Assembly: GCF_027579695.1 (NCBI RefSeq)
Contig: NC_083596.1
Location: 15,054,537 to 15,118,536 of the forward strand
Length of the DNA: 64,000 nt
Direction of reading: 5' to 3'
Source: Neoarius graeffei
Lineage: Eukaryota; Chordata; Actinopteri; Siluriformes; Ariidae
In this document: positions 62,210 through 64,000 of the stretch, piece by piece
How positions within the stretch are numbered: position 1 is the first letter of the stretch
Layout: the number at the start of each line of letters is the position of its first letter
Made by a program: the position numbers and the translations under genes
The notes under the pieces: model-generated
What the model saw: the letters and a program-made list of their open reading frames with translations, nothing else
Told to the model about the DNA's origin: nothing
The model's database searches: none

Positions 62210-63772
62210 CAACCCCAATTCCAAAAAAGTTGGGACAAAGTACAAATTGTAAATAAAAACGGAATGCAATAATTTACAAATCTCAAAAACTGATATTGTA
62301 TTCACAATAGAACATAGACAACATATCAAATGTCGAAAGTGAGACATTTTGAAATTTCATGACAGCAACACATCTTAAAAAAGTTGGGACGGGGCAATAA
62401 GAGGCTGGAAAAGTTAAAGGTACAAAAATGGAACAGCTGGAGGACCAAATTGCAACTCATTAGGTCAATTGGCAATAGGTCATTAACATGACTGGGTATA
62501 AAAAGTATGATTGGCTCTCAGAAGTAAAGATGGGAAGAGGATCACCAATCCCCCCAATTCTGCGCCGACAAATAGTGGAGCAATATCAGAAAGGAGTTCG
62601 ACAGTGTAAAATTGCAAAGAGTTTGAACATATCATCATCTACAGTGCATAATATCATCAAAAGATTCAGAGAATCTGGAAGAATCTCTGTGCGTAAGGGT
62701 CAAGGCCGGAAAACCATACTGGGTGCCCGTGATCTTCGGGCCCTTAGATGGCACTGCATCACATACAGGCATGCTTCTGTATTGGAAATCACAAAATGGG
62801 CTCGGGAATATTTCCAGAGAACATTATCTGTGAACACAATTCACCGTGCCATCCGCCGTTGCCAGCTAAATCTCTATAGTTCAAAGAAGAAGCCATATCT
62901 AAACATGATCCAGAAGCGCAGACGTCTTCTCTGGGCCAAGGCTCATTTAAAATGGACTGTGGCAAAGTGGAAAACTGTTCTGTGGTCAGACGAATCAATA
63001 TTTGAAGTTCTTTATGGAAATCAGGGACGCCATGTCATTCGGACTAAAGAGGAGAAGGACGACCCAAGTTGTTATTAGCGCTCAGTTCAGAAGCCTGCAT
63101 CTCTGATGGTATGGGGTTGCATTAGTGCGTGTGGCATGGGCAGCTTACACATCTGGAAAGACACCATCAATGTTGAAAGGTATATCCAGGTTCTAGAGCA
63201 ACATATGCTCCCATCCAGACGACGTCTCTTTCAGGGAAGACCTTGCATTTTCCACCATGACAATGCCAAACCACATACTGCATCAATTACAGCATCATGG
63301 CTGCGTAGAAGAAGGGTCCGGGTACTGAACTGGCCAGCCTGCACTGCAGATCTTTCACCCATAGAAAACATTTGGCGCATCATAAAACGGAAGATACGAC
63401 AAAAAAGACCTAAGACAGTTGAATAACTAGAATCCTACATTAGACAAGAATGGGTTAACATTCCTATCCCTAAACTTGAGCAACTTGTCTCCTCAGTCCC
63501 CAGACGTTTACAGACTGTTGTAAAGAGAAAAGGGAATGTCTCACAGTGGGAAACATGGCCTTGTCCCAACTTTTTTGAGATGTGTTGTTGTCATGAAATT
63601 TAAAATCACCTAATTTTTCGCTTTAAATGATACATTTTCTCAGTTTAAACATTTGATATGTCATCTATGTTCTATTCTGAATAAAATATGGAATTTTGAA
63701 ACTTCCACATCACTGCATTCTCTTTTTATTTACAATTTGTACTTTGTCCCAACTTTTTTGGAATCGGGGTTG
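62210..63772 (+). mobile_element. Tc1/mariner transposon, third family
   Basis: The termini CAACCCC(A/G)ATTCCAAAAAAG are inverted at both ends, with TA duplications at 62208-62209 and 63773-63774. Inverted repeats of about 60-130 bp. It carries a nearly intact transposase. Confidence 0.93.
62533..63603 (+). pseudogene. Tc1-type transposase with two in-frame stops
   Basis: One frame runs from ATG 62533 (MGRGSPIPPILRRQ) to TAA 63603, 357 codons, broken only by TAG at 63076-63078 and TAA at 63424-63426. The N-terminus has helix-turn-helix motifs (CKIAKSLNISSSTVHNIIKR) and a GRKT linker. The catalytic residues are in LWSDES, HHDNAKPHTA and LSPIENIW (DDE). Length matches a complete Tc1-like transposase. 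Confidence 0.93.
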
Positions 63773-63784
63773 TATAATAATAAT

Positions 63785-63927
63785 ATTGGCTGGATTTTTT
63801 TCATGGTATATCAGATATATTCCATTCAGCTAGCATGATATTGAACTCGTCTTCGATTCATCTATCGACTTCACTATCATGCTAGCTGAATGGAATATGT
63901 CTGATATACCACTCAACACCAGCCAAT
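63785..63927. mobile_element. Palindromic MITE
   Basis: Relative of 24549-24681: attggctgg...ccattcagctagcatgatat then inverse atcatgctagctgaatgg...ccagccaat. Confidence 0.8.
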
Positions 63928-63978
63928 ATTATTTAACCATTTCACACACTGTGTAGCATGTATATTTTTCTTTATACA

Positions 63979-64000
63979 AGTCGCCAGGTCATCACAGGGC
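63979..64000 (-). mobile_element. SINE 3' region, cut by window end
   Basis: aagtcgccaggtcatcacag matches the minus-strand SINE body; the rest lies outside. Confidence 0.75.

Overview
The window is vertebrate nuclear DNA, almost certainly from a teleost fish. Genes are spliced and spread out. The rest is packed with fish-type repeats: many copies of a tRNA-headed SINE with (GATGA)n or (GATG)n tails, several Tc1/mariner transposons with TA target duplications, RTE and L1-like LINE fragments, and a chromodomain Ty3/gypsy element. The SINE resembles the Mermaid/Merman type first described in channel catfish, so a catfish is a reasonable guess, but the sequence alone does not prove it.

Host genes lie in the order pigl 3' end (+, 845-12796), cenpv (-, 15143-20817), polyubiquitin ubb copy 1 (+, 27895-30050) and polyubiquitin copy 2 (+, about 57090-59799). 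From memory of the human map, this matches the order and orientation PIGL(+)-CENPV(-)-UBB(+) at 17p11.2, so the block looks like conserved synteny. The pigl and cenpv exons were read by hand from splice sites and matching codon phases. All five coding exons of cenpv join in phase to give 153 residues.

The polyubiquitin locus has been tandemly duplicated with its flanks: about 23796-30850 is homologous to about 48084-60570. Copy 1 has six ubiquitin units and copy 2 has eight; both end in a single Gln. Both keep a 5' UTR intron just before the ATG, with YY1-like motifs, and a heat-shock-element-like site upstream. Copy 2's promoter has been split by about 4.1 kb of nested insertions: an RTE LINE, a hAT element inside the LINE, and a PIF/Harbinger element inside the LINE's target duplication. 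The last ends three bases before the heat shock element.

Between the two ubb copies (30.9-48.1 kb) there is no host gene I can support. This region holds LINE fragments, SINEs, a Tc1 element interrupted by an apparently young 5282-bp Ty3/gypsy element (gag, pol, chromodomain, identical-looking LTRs, Tf1/sushi-type self-priming signals), a foldback transposon with inverted minisatellite arms, and a large TIR element enclosing a minisatellite. A hammerhead-ribozyme-like motif behind a TATA box (47931-47983) may be the remnant of a Penelope-like element. The right end (60.6-64 kb) carries an L1-like fragment, a SINE, a nearly intact Tc1-type transposase pseudogene and a palindromic MITE.

The strongest candidates for a second look are the duplicated and remodelled polyubiquitin promoter, the self-priming architecture of the Ty3 element, the hammerhead-like motif, and the two repeat-built DNA elements at 42.7-43.4 kb and 44.7-47.9 kb.
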